From the NCBI GenBank assembly GCA_030704615.1, contig CM060733.1, positions 66,588,001-66,652,000 on the forward strand: DNA of 64,000 nucleotides, given 5' to 3'. Under the pieces are notes generated by a model that saw only the letters and a program-made list of their open reading frames with translations, did not search any database and was not told the origin of the DNA. The DNA comes from Takakia lepidozioides (lineage: Eukaryota > Streptophyta > Takakiopsida > Takakiales > Takakiaceae). Position 1 is the stretch's first letter. Each line of letters opens with the position of its first letter. Positions 43,880 to 55,581 of the stretch are shown here, piece by piece. A program made the position numbers and the translations under genes.

Positions 43880-44944
43880 CCGGAATTCTTCGAAGAAGCT
43901 AAAAGCTTGTTCATCAAATACAGAGATGTATTTGCTTGGAGCTATGAGGATCTAAAAGGGACCCACCTGAAGTCTGTCAGCATAAAATTGAACTGGAACC
44001 AGGGTCAGTACCAATCAAGCAGGCGAGGTATAGAATGAATCCCAACTACGCACAGAAGGTTGGAGAAGAGATAAAGAAGTTGGCTGAGGCTAAGTTTATA
44101 TACCCAATAGAGTATACAACTTGGTTGTCACCCCATTGTTATAGTTCCCAAGAAGAATGGCAAACTAAGAGTATGTGTGAACTATAAGAAGCTGAATGCT
44201 TGTACGAAGAAAGATCCTTTCCCTTTGCCATTCACAGAAGCAGTATTAGACACTGTGGCAGGCCATGAGATGTACTCATTCATGGATGGCTTCAGTGGTT
44301 ATAATCAAGTGCAAGTGGCAGAAGAAGACCAAGGGAAAACAGCTTTCATCACAGACTGGGGGGCTTATGCATACAAAGTCATGCCCTTTGGACTTTGTAA
44401 TGCACCAGCGACCTTTCAGAGAGTGATAAGTGAATCTTTTCATGAGTATCTGGATGATTTCATGGGTGTTTTGGATGATTTCAGTGTGTACAGCTCTAAG
44501 AATGAGCACTTGCATAAATTGGAGTTATGCCTGGCCAGATGCAGGATGAGAGGTCTGGGCTTGAATCCAGAGAAGTGTACTTTCTGTGTGAACTCAGGGG
44601 TGCTTCTGGGACACATTGTGTGTAAGAAGGGACTCCTTGTGGATCCCAGGAAGACAGAGTCCATTAAAGTCTCTCCACCACCAGTGAATGTTAAGAGTTT
44701 AAGGAGATTCCTTGGGCAAACCAGTTATTACAGAAGATTTGTCAAAAGGTATGCACAAATAGCAGCACCATTGAGCAAGCTTCTGAAGAAAGATGCAGTG
44801 TTTGCATGGACAGCTGAATGTCAACAGGCGTTTGAGGAACTTACACTGTCAGTAACAACTACACCTGTGCTGATTAACCCTCACTGGCATGTAGTATTCA
44901 TGTTCACTGCGATGCATCAGGAGAAGCGTTGGGAGCGGTGTTAG
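43880..44944 (+). pseudogene. Reverse transcriptase
   Basis: EFFEEAKSLFIKYRDVFAWS is the entry; after frameshifts near 43960 and 44140 the frame at 44177-44944 encodes the core. It has YSFMDGFSGYNQVQVAEEDQ, VMPFGLCNAPATFQRVISES, then the catalytic box GVLDDFSVYSS (LDD in place of YxDD), GHIVCKKGLLVDPRK and RRFLGQTSYYRRFVKRYAQI. It ends by frameshift at the RNase H border (44929-44944). Confidence 0.93.
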
Positions 44945-45462
44945 CCCAGAATGTTACAGGGAATATAGATTCACCTGTGTACTATGCTAGCCGGTTGATG
45001 AACAGTGCTGAGAGGAACTATAGCACAACGGAAAGAGAAGCATTGGCAATGATCTATGCAGTGAAGAAATTCAGGCATTACCTATTGGGAAGAAAGTTTA
45101 TGTTTTATGTGGATCACCAGGCTCTGATATATCTGGTGAACAAACCTTTGATAAGTGGAAGGATAGCGAGGTGGTTAATAATCTTGCATGAGTTTGAGTT
45201 CGAGGTTATTTACAAGCCTGGCCGTTTGCATCTTGTGGCAGATCATTTGTCACGACTAACAACAGGAGAGGCCGCCACAGGAGTGGACGATCAGTTACCT
45301 GATGCGAGTTTATTTGTAATGGAGGTGCAAGGAAGTGCAGATGAATGGTTAGATTGGCAGTGGCCAATCAGATACTACCTTGCTCATGGTCAGTGCCCAC
45401 CTAGTTATGGTAAGGAGCAGAGGAAGAGAATCGCTATCAAGCTTTACCTTATACTATGGTAG
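44929..45462 (+). pseudogene. RNase H domain
   Basis: MGAVLAQNVTG, RNYSTTEREALAMIYAVKKF, FYVDHQALIYLVNKP and the closing PGRLHLVADHLSR are the standard order for the Ty3-type RNase H. A linker to integrase follows to the stop at 45460-45462. The domain overlaps the RT frame by 16 bases, which looks like a simple frameshift. Confidence 0.93.
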
Positions 45463-46925
45463 GAAGCAGAATGTATAAGTTAGGACCTGATGGAGTACTA
45501 AAACGATGCTTGTACCACCATGAAGTAAATAAAGTCTTGGGGAAGTTCATAAAGGAGTGGCTGGAGGTCATTTTGGAGAAGAGACTACCAGTAGAAAGAT
45601 ACTACTCGCAGGATACTGGTGGCCTACTTTGTTCAAAGATGTACATGAGTATTGTCAGAAGTGTGATGAATGTCAGAGGCTAGGACCTTTGCAGAGATCT
45701 GGAAGAATGGCCTTGCATCCTACAATGCCTACGGAACCATTTCAGAAATGGGGACTAGACTTTGTTGGACCAATTAATCCACCATCCAAGAATACACAAA
45801 ACAGGTACATAATTACAGCCACTGATTATACTACAAAGTGGGTGGAAGCTAAAGCTTTGAGGGACAACACAGCCAAGTCCACAGCAAGTTCCTGTACGAG
45901 AACATACTTACACGATTTGGATGTCCCTTAGAATTTATCAGTGATCAAGGAAGTCACTTCATGAATGAGACCATTGAGTTATTGACTAAAGAGTTTATGA
46001 TTGTGCATAGAAGAGTACAACATATTACCCACAGGGTAATGGACAGGCAGAGGCTACCAACAAAATACTATGTACTATCTTGGCTAAGATAGTCAATGCA
46101 AACAGAACGGATTGGGATACAAAGCTGCTGACAGCTTTATGGTCATACAGGACTTCATATAAAGTCACCACAAAGTATACACCATTCCAATTAGTTTATG
46201 GTATGGAAGCCTTACTTCCAGTGGAATTCCTGTTACCTACCATGAGAACGGAGTGGGGAAAAAGAATGGAATTGCAAGACTCCATCAAGGTCAGGAAACA
46301 TGAATTATACCATGTGGAAGAAGTACGTGCTGATGCAGCTGATAATATGACCAGAATTCAGATGAAGCGAAAGGAACAGTTTGATGAAGGCAAGTTAAAG
46401 ACTTTTAAGACGGGGGATTTGGTTCTATGGTTGCAGAAGAAAGGAAAGATTCAAGCTTCTAAGCTTAAATCACCATGGAAAGGACCTTATGTCATACAAA
46501 AGATGTATGATAACAACACAGCCATGTTACAAACCATTAACAAAGAAATGCTGGGAAGAGTCAATGCAAATAAGTTGAAGGGGTACAGTGGTATCCATGA
46601 CAAACCCCTGCAGCATGATTTGCATGTTGAACCGCAAGAGCAGTCACGGGCTGCACCAGTGTTACGAACGATGGAACACTTGTCGCTAGGCCCAGTATAT
46701 ATGACCGGGGTGGGCAAAACAAACGTGACAGCCTATCACAGCCCTCACACACTCCTATCACAGTCCGTCACACGTGACCACAGCCTATCACAACCTACCG
46801 CAAGCGTGTCACACAGCCTATCACAGCTTACCACAGTTCAACACAGCCTATCACACAGCGTAACACAGTATGACACACAGCCTGTCACAGCTCAACACAG
46901 CCTACTAAAGTTACACGATCCATAG
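45456..46925 (+). pseudogene. Integrase with GPY/F-like C-terminus
   Basis: The zinc finger has GGHFGEETT and YCQKCDECQ. The core has WGLDFVGPI (D), an FISDQGSHF-type second D near 45935, and QGNGQAEATNK as the E region near 46035. TALWSYRTSYKVTTKYTPFQ and YGMEALLPVEF follow. The C-terminus has DLVLWLQKKGK and SPWKGPYVIQKMYDN, a GPY/F-like module. Frameshifts near 45560, 45905 and 46020 break it. The last 60 codons run into a CACAG-type tandem repeat, so the frame ends in Ser/His-rich low complexity. Confidence 0.92.
46728..46916. repeat. CACAGCCTATCA tandem tract inside the element
   Basis: Units CACAGCCTATCA, CACAGTCCGTCA and CACAGCTTACCA, the same family as the LTR tracts. It is placed after integrase and partly inside its frame. 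It is closer in wording to the tract of the old LTR at 14752-14992 than to the flanking LTRs. Confidence 0.85.
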
Positions 46926-47699
46926 AATCAGTGACAAGTGGACACATAAAACTTCAGGAAAATGGCTGAAGGTAGAAGAAACGGAAATTAATTTAAAAAT
47001 AGACCACGTGGAGGTCAGGGTGCGACACACAGCAGAGAATGAAGTGCAAGGACAGGTGTCAAAAAGAAAGGACAAGAACGGCCGTCAAAAGGGATGAAAG
47101 GCGGGCCCATTAATGAATACGGAAAAAGGGAAACAGAACGAACGGGCAAGTACATAAAAACTGAATTCAATGTCGCATGTTGATCCTAGTGGACTATCCA
47201 ACAGGGAAAGTCCACTAAAGAAGATAAAAGTTAAAATCCAGTCACAGCTGATACAGCCAATAGAAAACCAGAAAAATGATCAAGAAATGGAGGAAATTAA
47301 GCGCAAGAGGCGGCGTCGTTCTGAGTAACGGGCGTCTCGACAGGACAGGCCATAAATGCTATAACTTGGAAACTATAAGGAGCTAACAGACTATACGCTC
47401 GCAATATTACTTACGCAATGCGGAGACACGAAACGAAAGAGCAGAGCTTTTCTCTTGAACAATGCTTGCAAGCCCCGCAGGCTTACAAGAGATTACCCAT
47501 TTACCTTTCTGCGGCAACCATACGTTTATGCTTTGTGCACTACAGGCATTCCTGCAGTTGTTACAGCCAACCGCAGTTCTGTGAGTCTAAGATGAAGAGA
47601 GTGAGAGGAATGGAGGAATCAGGGTGAAGAGCACCACAATTCTGCAAAAACAAACGATGGCTACCCCCACAGGCGATAAAGATACTGAAGGAACTGAGA
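46926..47699. other. Non-coding spacer before the extra ORF
   Basis: About 700 bases with no convincing frame. A promoter or splice acceptor for expression of the extra ORF would be expected here; none is certain. AG-acceptor-like sites preceded by pyrimidines are weak. Confidence 0.4.
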
Positions 47700-50600
47700 T
47701 TGGAAGGATTGCAAAGCATGGATTGGACACTACACCATAGACAGTACATGTTACAATTTTTGCAGAACTTTGAGCCAAAGACAGGAACAACAACGGTGAA
47801 GGGAGTTGAATTAATGATTACTCCCCTATACCTCCAGCAATTGTTTCAATTGCCAGAAGGTCATGTGTATGTGGAGGAACACAGAGAAGACTGCAAATAG
47901 GGGATTTATTCCAAGAAGGGAGTTTCTTTAAAACTCAGGGTTATGCTTGTACCAAAGCTGTGTACCCAGGGTTAAAAGACATAGGCCAAGTATTGAACGT
48001 TCTGATTGCCCTGAAACAGAACCAACAATATTTGAGCAGATCCTTCACAGAGGAAATCCTCAAAGGCTTGAAGGGACAAGAGGTACCATGGGCGGACATA
48101 ATGTACAACGCACTGGTAGAGGAGATGAAAAGATTACAAGGTACTACCGCAAAATCTCCTATCATAGTGTCTGGCCCAATCATTGCTCAAATAATCCTTA
48201 GTTCTGGCATACTTAATGCACAAGAAAGGAAGGAAATGGGAGTGTTTGAGCCAGAAACAACTGCAATGGAAGAGCAAGGCTCTTCACACAGTGAGGGTGG
48301 ACTGGCAGCACAACCCGAGACTAAGAGACAGAGAAGGGGAAAGACTGTAGTGGCGGATCCACTGGCTTCACGGATTCCGCATGATAATGTTTCCCAAGCT
48401 CATGACCAGGGAGGGGCACAGCAGCACAAAAGAATGTTATTACTGGAAGCAGGACCTTCAGAGAGGGAGGAAGAAGTTACTTCTGCATCACAACCAACAC
48501 AGCCACTTGAACGACTTGTCACAAGGTCACAAGTTATCCATGAAGCTCAACCCGAAATAATAGATTTGGAAAGTGAAGGGATAGATATTCCAACTACAGA
48601 ACAGATAGTGGCGGAAATAGAGAAAGGGGACCTTCTCTATGAATATTCTGGTCTGGTCAAGCAGACAGAAATCCCAGAGGTGCAACAGTTGCCCAAGAAA
48701 AATCCTGAGGTACATATAATGCACACACCTGTGTCGGAGATACCACAGGCGGAAGGCCATGACACTGTAGCACCGGTCATAAATGAAGTAGTTCAGGAAG
48801 AAAATCCGGTGGGACAATGGTCTGAATGGTTAGTGAGACATCATACTGTTGAAGATCGGGAGGAACAGCAGCAACCTCACCATGATGACCCTCAACAGGC
48901 AATGCTGATGAATTCCATAGGCAGGACACTTAATTTGTTGGGGACTTATGTCAAAACCCATGTTCCAATTACCCAATTGACAGCCTTGAAAGAAGAACTC
49001 AGGAAGGAGTTTGAGGCTCGACTTGCCACTGAGTGTTCAAACAAGGTCGATGAAGAGGTCACTCTCAAGATGAAGCAGGACTTGGCCAATACAGAAATGG
49101 CTTTGCAATTGGCCAAGCAACAATTGATTGAGGCAGGCCTTGCGCAAGACCAGTTGCACGAAGCACATAAGCAACAGCTATACCAAATGCAGGTGCAGCA
49201 TGAAAGCAAGTTGCAAGAACTGAATGCACTACATACGGAGTTGCAGACAGTGCATAACAGGATGGAGATACAATGCGCTACATTTACAACTATGCTTGAC
49301 CAATCAACAAAAGAAATAAACAGTCAAGCGGAAAAATGTACGAAGGCAGAAGAAGAGAATGTGGAGCACATGAAGCTCATTGTCGATATGAAGAATACAA
49401 TATGTCGCAATGAAGATACTTTCAAGCAATACAGGCAGATGGAAGCTGAGAATGAGAAATACATCGTGGAGTTGCAACAAACCATCGTGGCCAATAGAAA
49501 TGAAATCGCGGTCAGTAACAAGGCTTCGAAAGAAGCCAATAATTTACTTGCTGCCTATGCGCAATTGGTTGAGCCACAGGCGAAGCGCATGAAGGCTTTA
49601 CAACAGCAGTTGGAATTGTATAAGCTAAGAGAGGAGCAAACTCTCAGGGGAACCACAAGCAGCTTGGTGGATAATAGCCTTATGCAGGTCTGGTTAGCAC
49701 AAGGGCCAGTAGAGGGCAAAAGCCCACGGAAGCTCACCCAAAGCGAGATGAATGAGCTCAGACTGCAGGTGCAGAACATTGCCACAACTACTATAGACAA
49801 TGTCTATAGTAGGATAGCAGAGTTACAAGAGGATGTAGACGGACTCCAGACTCAAGTGGAAGACCTCACTACAAACATCGACCAAAGAGTCTATATCCCT
49901 CAGGAACAGCTAATGGCTTCTTATTTGCAAGCCAGAACTCTGGCTTTTCAGTCTTCACAGGAGGTGCAGGAGATGCCAATGGTACAGGAACCAGTACCAC
50001 CACCACCACAACAGGTCAGTGTACCAGTAGCTGAACCTGTGGTTACTACAACCACACCACAGCCACCACAGCCGGAGGTATGGGGCAATGCAGCTTTTAA
50101 CCCACCTAAAACTCCAGCTGCCAGGGAGTACAGTAGGGCTATGATTATGCCCTTCAACCAAATTCCCATCATGTTGGATTTGGCTTGGAAAGAATTTAGT
50201 CCTCCGCAGTCATTCGCACATTACTACCAAATCATGCGTATCTGGCTGCCAGTGGCAACCAGGACTAAAGTTCTTCCAAACAATCGACATATTGAAGATC
50301 ATCACTTTGCACAATACTGGCACGAGGCAGGTACCATGTTGAGGGAATTGGTTGCTTTCCAGGTTGTACATGGACTCATTTATACCAAGACCAAGGAGAT
50401 AGCAAGTATTGTCATGGGGTGCGGGCTATACTACGCTGCTTGTTTCCTGATACGTTACCACATAGAGCAACAAAAGATGCAAGCACGATTTCAAAGTTAC
50501 TCCAGTGGAGATCATTGGGTATTACCTTCGGTGCCACCTCATATGTACCTATATGACCCAAAACTTATGATACAAAAGGATTCTCAAATTCGTTCATGGT

Positions 50601-51142
50601 TTCAAGCAGCCTGCAACAATTTGTCAACACAGAAATTCGGACTTGATGACATTTTCTATAAGGGACATATCGCATGGAAATACTTGCACGCGGCACCAGT
50701 AATTGGTACCCCACTCATCTGGACAGACAAGGAGCTCAGTGTCTACACCAATTTTGCTGTTCAACGGTTACACCAGGTTGTAAAATGCAAACTTCCAGAC
50801 ATGGTAGGACAGCATTGTATGCCCCAGATGATTCCACAAAAAGTTCGAAAATTAAAACACCTGAGAGGCGATGAGGATTCTGATACAACTGTTTCTTCAC
50901 AAAATTCTTTTGACATGGGAGAAGACTATGCAATTCAGATGGAAGAGAAGAAACAAAGGGGATCTCCTATGCCGGAAAGATTACCTCGATATCAACCTCC
51001 AGAAGGCCTCACTTATCCAGGTAGTGATCAACCATCTCCATCAACCAGAGACAGACCTCGGGCTCGTACACACAGCCCACCACGAAACTCTCAACGTCAA
51101 CAAGGTGCTCACTCACAAAGGGTTGCTACTCGGAAACAGTAA
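47700..51142 (+). CDS. Extra 3' ORF of the Ty3-type element: long coiled-coil protein
   Basis: The main frame is open from about 47888 to 51142 (first ATG 47960, 1060 codons). An N-terminal piece lies in the frame 47700-47900 and is joined by a one-base shift near 47890. The N-terminal part (TTTVKGVELMITPLYLQQLF, QLPEGHVYVEE) recalls the plant mobile domains found in accessory ORFs of LTR elements; this is tentative. A basic, acidic linker follows, then a coiled coil of roughly residues 340-620. After it come a Pro/Gln-rich hinge and a globular C-terminus (AHYYQIMRIWLPVATRTKV, YHIEQQKMQARFQSYSSG). The end is Arg/Ser/Pro-rich. No transmembrane segment or signal peptide is seen, so it does not look envelope-like. 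Three copies in this window keep the same architecture, which suggests selection when active. Confidence 0.85.
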
Positions 51143-51163
51143 ACCGTGAGGACACGGCTTTTT

Positions 51164-51180
51164 GAGGGGGGAAGGGGTAA
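51164..51180 (+). promoter_or_regulatory. Polypurine tract
   Basis: GAGGGGGGAAGGGGTAA directly before the 3' LTR, only 20 bases after the stop of the extra ORF. It would prime plus-strand DNA synthesis. Confidence 0.9.
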
Positions 51181-52129
51181 TGTTAGAGGACTGTAGGGGA
51201 CTTAGACACTTATACGGGATCTGTAGGGTACCCTTAAATTTTGCACAGACTGAGACAAACAGGAACCTTAGGGGTGACAGCAGCGCACTGTAGAAGGGGG
51301 TTACATAGCCCACACAGCCGACACAGCAGACACAGCCCACACAGCCAACACAGCCCGTCACAGTCGTCACAGCCCACACAGCCGTCACAGTCGTCACAGC
51401 CCACACAGCCCACACAGCCCGTCACAGTCGTCACAGCAGACACAGCCCACACAGCCAGTCACAGCCCGACACAGCCAAACACAGCCAGTCACCGCTTGAC
51501 ACAGCTGTCACGATAATAGGGAACGAAGAGTAGGACAGGGAACGACTGTGGGGAACAACACCAGTGAAGGGAACATGTTAGTTCACATACGACGGTTAGA
51601 GAGGGAAACGGTTAGAACCGCGGATAGGAGGATAAAGGGAAGAACGGGGAATAGGAAGGGGATCATCATTATTCGGGGAGGACTTCGGAGACAGGCGGGA
51701 GCGGAGATCGGAGAGCACGATGAAGGAGAAAAGAGGATTAGTAGAAGCTTGTCATATGCAAAGCTAGAGTGATATTGTAGAGTAGATTAGAGACATAATG
51801 GATTCGGCCTGATACCTGATAAATCATAATCTGATACTTATACGATACAATCACACTGTGTAGAGAGATCTGAGTGAAGCTGTGGATTGAATGGAGGAGT
51901 TAAGGAAACCGATAAATTGATGAAGCAAACTGATACTTAATTATCAATGGTAAGGTAGCAAAGATGAATGCGGAAAAGGAAACAAATAGGAAACACCCCC
52001 ATGATACACTAGCTGTAGGTCATGACTGATTGTTCTGCGCGGGCTGAGTACTTAGAGATTTCCAACTCTTCTATCTTGGAGTTTCCGCCTCGGATAGCGA
52101 AGGGATGGGTGAGTAAAAGCCGCGCGACA
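51181..52129 (+). repeat. 3' LTR
   Basis: Partner of 39058-40007, differing mainly in the CACAG tract (51305-51515) and a few single bases. It is followed by target copy ACCTC at 52130-52134. Confidence 0.97.
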
Positions 52130-53005
52130 ACCTCCTCCACAGGTTCGGGCATCACATGCACAACAGGGATTTCCTCGGTCAAACTCTGCATCTTTGGCAC
52201 CACTGGTTCCTTGACCAAGCCAGAGTTTTCATAGAGAAGGTCCCCCTTCTCAATTTCTGCCACTACCTGCTCTGTAGTGGGAATATCCAGCCCTTCTCCT
52301 TCCAGAGCAATAGGCTCTGGTGTAACAGCATGTACTATCTGAGTGACCCCCGGAACAATTGAGTCAACTGATTGTGGTGGCTGTGGTATTGAGGCAACTT
52401 CTTCCTCCCTCTCCACAGGCCGTGCTTCCAGTAACAACAGCCCTCTGTGCTGCTGTTCCCCATCCTGTACAAGAACTATGGAAACATCATCTTGTGGTTT
52501 CTTTGAAGCTAGTGGATCTGCCGCAGTCGTATCCCGCTTCTGCCTCTTGGACTGGTGCTGCCCCTCTAATCCACCTTCACCATGTGAAGAGCCCTGTTCC
52601 TCAATTGCAGTGGTTGCTATCTCAAACACTCCCATCTCCTTACGTTCTCATACATCAAGTATGCAAGAATCAAGGATAATTTGTGCAATTATTGGGCCAG
52701 ACACTATGATCGGAGACTTAGCTACAGTGCCCTGTAACCGCTTCATCTCTTCCACCAGACCATTGTACATCAACTCCGCCCATGCTACATCCTCTCCCCT
52801 CAAGGCTTTCAGTATCTCCTCCGTGAATGATCTGTTCATGTACTGTTGGTTCTGTTTCATGGCAAACAGAGACATTCAGTATTTGGCCAACTTCTCTTAG
52901 CCCTGGGTACTCAGCCTTGGTGCAGGTGTATCCTTGAGTTTTAAATAAACTCGTTTCTTGGAACAAATTGACCATTCGCAATCTTGCCCTGTGTTGAGGT
53001 TTACT
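52130..53005 (-). pseudogene. Older copy of the extra 3' ORF, proximal part
   Basis: On the minus strand it aligns with 47890-48740 of the intact ORF: NLFQETSLFKTQGYTCTKAE, then VAKSPIIVSGPIIAQIIL, MGVFEIATTAIEEQGSSHGE and DIPTTEQVVAEIEKGDLLYE. Frameshifts near 52870 and 52650 break it. Homology begins near 53005. It joins 37757-39057 across the inserted element. Confidence 0.92.
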
Positions 53006-53818
53006 ATTTCATGAGCAGAAACCATGAGCCATGAGCCATGAGCCGCATGAGCGGTGAGCCGAAGTCTAAGACACGCGGATTTCATGAGCGGACTCCTCCA
53101 AATTTGGAAATGCGGCAGATTAAACAAGTATTAAAATAATAGTTTTTTAAATTTGACCTTGCCGTTTTTGGAAGTTCCAGATCCTGTAATGCGGCGAAGA
53201 TATGTCGTCAGTAACAACTCCGCTCATGGTTTTTTAGATCCGCTCATGGAAATGAGTGACCGTGCAACGAGAAATCCAGTATATCACGGCAAAATGACGT
53301 CGTATACTGGCCTGTATAGAGTATTCCGCGGTTTTACATGCCTTAACATTGGAATGAAGCTGACCCTTTTGCCGCGATTGAACCAATAGAGTCTGCACAA
53401 TTCTGTCATCTTCGGGTATTCGGCGGGAAAGGTTTGCGACTCAACTGGGAGATGCGGTGCCGCATTAGGGTTCGCACGTGCGAAATTTCTGGGCGGTTTG
53501 GTGTTGGCGAAGGCCGCATCTACCAGTACCTACGACGTTACTTGGAAATGCGGCGCCGCATTTCCTTGCCGGGGGTCGAATGAGGAAAGCAAAGTTTGGG
53601 AGAGCAGAAAAACATGAACCCTCCAACACACAAAAATACATGCACGTGGAAACACGAGTGAATGACATAGTATTATCTTAGTTCGAGCAAAACAGGTTAC
53701 TGGTAGGCAAGACATAAGTCGGACCTTTCTGTGGCCAGAGTCAGAGCTACTTGCAGCAGTACAGTTCTACTATCCGAAAAGGATGGGCGTACCATAGTGT
53801 TGGGACCGCAAGCCAAGC
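53006..53818. other. Junction region with CATGAGC words and palindromes
   Basis: CATGAGC or CATGAGCC occurs many times at 53020-53095 and again near 53220-53255. Perfect palindromes round GGCGCC and GGTGCC occur near 53454-53467 and 53544-53565 (22 bases). No protein-coding gene is recognised. Confidence 0.6.
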
Positions 53819-55251
53819 TCACTGGTCCCCTGGATCCATATTCAGAAGAGTGTGCACCTCTTGGGGGCTCAACCCTGGTGCATGTATGAAGTGATGAGTT
53901 GTGGAATTACACCGGAATCTCTTTAGGTACACATAGTACAAATGCTTGCAAGGGCAATATGATGCCCCCTTGTTCGCCATGATCTGGAAGTCGGTGCAAT
54001 TGCAGGTGGGTAATTCTGAAATGGTGATGGTGTACACCTCATTGCAAACAGCTGAGCCTGCCGTGGCCATCTGATACACACGCCCGAAGCCTAGTGGGGG
54101 CACTTCTGTCGAGCTCTGGATTGTACAGTTCATCCGAAGTGCATTCCCTATCCTTGTCTCGTTCACTTTTGAGGGAGGTCGCCGCCTCTTTGGTTTCCCC
54201 CAACGATGTGTAGGATGCTTAGAGCTCTCGGGTCTCATTGTTCTTGCTCTCACAGGGGTCGGTGGTGGAGGCTGTGGAAGCGGAAATGGTTGTCTGGGGA
54301 CGTCAGTGCGCTACACCATCCAAAATCCTGCGGCGGTAAGGGCGTCGGCCTCAACCTGACGCAGATCGCAGCCTGGTTCCACCGGCCACACCGGGGGAGC
54401 CTCTGGCATTGTTTGTATGCCGTACTTGGGCTTTCCATACACGCAAGTCATAATGTCGTGCCCGCAGAACCAGAACTGGGTGGTTGTCGCCTCCGCAAAC
54501 TTTGCATGGACAAATCTTCCTGTAAAAGTAGGAGCAGGGACAGCCCCATCTGGATTCCTCCTTATCATCTCTAAACAACGTTGCCGTGTATCCACTTGAA
54601 TTGCGGAACACCTGCCTCGAAACGACGGCTTTGTGCGAGCAATTCTCCACTGTGACGCAGACATAGTCGTCTCCACAATGGCTTGGCCATACTGCATGAC
54701 AGCGGGCGGAATCTGGGGCAAGCGAGCGGTGGGAATTTCTCACACGGAATCCCCGCTTGAAGGCGATGGCGATATGGAATTTCTTGGGCTTCCACTGCTG
54801 GAAGACACATTGTGCGGCAACATGACGGGCCCTCGAGGTGCTGTCCGAATGTTCCTGTCGGATCTCCAGGAATCCTCTTCGCACCCGGGTTCCTCTTCAA
54901 TCCTCCGCCTCACAGGGCGAGTACGGACATCCCCCTCTAGGTGCTCACCTCTGCGGTGCATAGGCGTCCCTTTGATCTTCTCTCGCAATGTTGTCGCCCA
55001 TTTCAGTGGATTCTTCGACCTCGAAGCTGTTCGTACCAACAATTCCTCCGTGTCCGGCCCAAAGCCCCATTGTTTCCCGCTCAGGAACTTGTAGTACGTG
55101 GCTTGCTGCATGATTGCTCTGTCGATGTCCTCCGTTGTGGCCGTCACTACGTCCACCAGATGTGCGGCAGAAGACGCTCGCCAGGAGAAGTGCACTGATT
55201 CTGCCATATTCGTGTTCGGCATGTCCGTGTCGGAATCCAAGCACCGCTCCT
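53819..55251 (-). pseudogene. MULE-type transposase, C-terminal part with SWIM finger (copy 1)
   Basis: It reads right to left from a splice acceptor at 55251 (TATTGTAG before GAGCGG). The first part, DMPNTNMAESVHFSWRASSA, matches copy 2 at 61907. The middle SASQWRIARTKPSFRGRCSA and HDIMTCVYGKPKYGIQ match 61058-61432. The end has a SWIM zinc finger (CNCTDF, then CPCKHLYYVYLKR). A TAG stop near 54311 and a frameshift near 54750 break it. The upstream transposase core is missing, so only the 3' half of the gene is present. Confidence 0.85.
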
Positions 55252-55440
55252 ACAATACACAAACAATGGTGAGGGACCAATGGAAAGGTCCGTAATAGAA
55301 AGACAATTGCACGAAAATGACAGCATCATACCTCCCAAGTGGTGCATCACCGCCGTTTCATCTTTTTTTGTCGTGTCTACTCAGTCACCCTTCTCGCGCC
55401 CTTTCCATCTGCACTCTTCGCCCCTTTTCCCTGTCTCTGT

Positions 55441-55581
55441 TCTTCCTATGCTTGATCATGAGAGGGAGGGAGTGCATGCACCAGAGAAGAGACATCGTCG
55501 GAAGCTCCGAAAATTGTACTTCGGACGTAGGCCAATGCCAAAGGGGAGGAAGGCTCAGGTGGTGTCAAAGGTGGTGGCAAG
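55441..55581 (+). other. Short basic ORF segment with RRKLRKLYFGRRP motif
   Basis: A frame ending before the PPR fragment encodes KRHRRKLRKLYFGRRPMPKG. A related motif (RRKLKPLYYGRRPTSRMAK) is encoded on the opposite strand at 57240-57310. The family is unknown. Confidence 0.35.

Larger units (their letters stand above)
39058..52129 (+). mobile_element. Complete Ty3-type LTR retrotransposon, 13.07 kb, with extra 3' ORF
   Basis: LTRs of 950 and 949 bases (39058-40007, 51181-52129) start TGTTAG and end GCGACA. A perfect 5-bp duplication ACCTC lies at 39053-39057 and 52130-52134. A primer site follows the 5' LTR and a polypurine tract precedes the 3' LTR. Order: 5' ORF, gag with three zinc knuckles, PR, RT, RNase H, IN, then about 700 non-coding bases and a 1060-codon ORF in the same orientation. 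The LTRs differ at few sites, so the insertion is young. A dozen frameshifts still break the polyprotein as written. Confidence 0.97.

Noticed and set aside
46728-46925. Biological meaning of the Ser/His-rich C-terminus of the integrase frame
   Set aside because: It is the translation of a CACAG tandem tract; the conserved integrase fold ends before it.
47700-51142. Envelope protein
   Set aside because: Position after integrase would fit, but there is no signal peptide, no transmembrane segment and no cleavage site; the protein is coiled-coil and charged.
54206-55198. Plus-strand frames opposite MULE copy 1
   Set aside because: They show no domain, while the minus strand aligns with MULE copy 2 in protein sequence.
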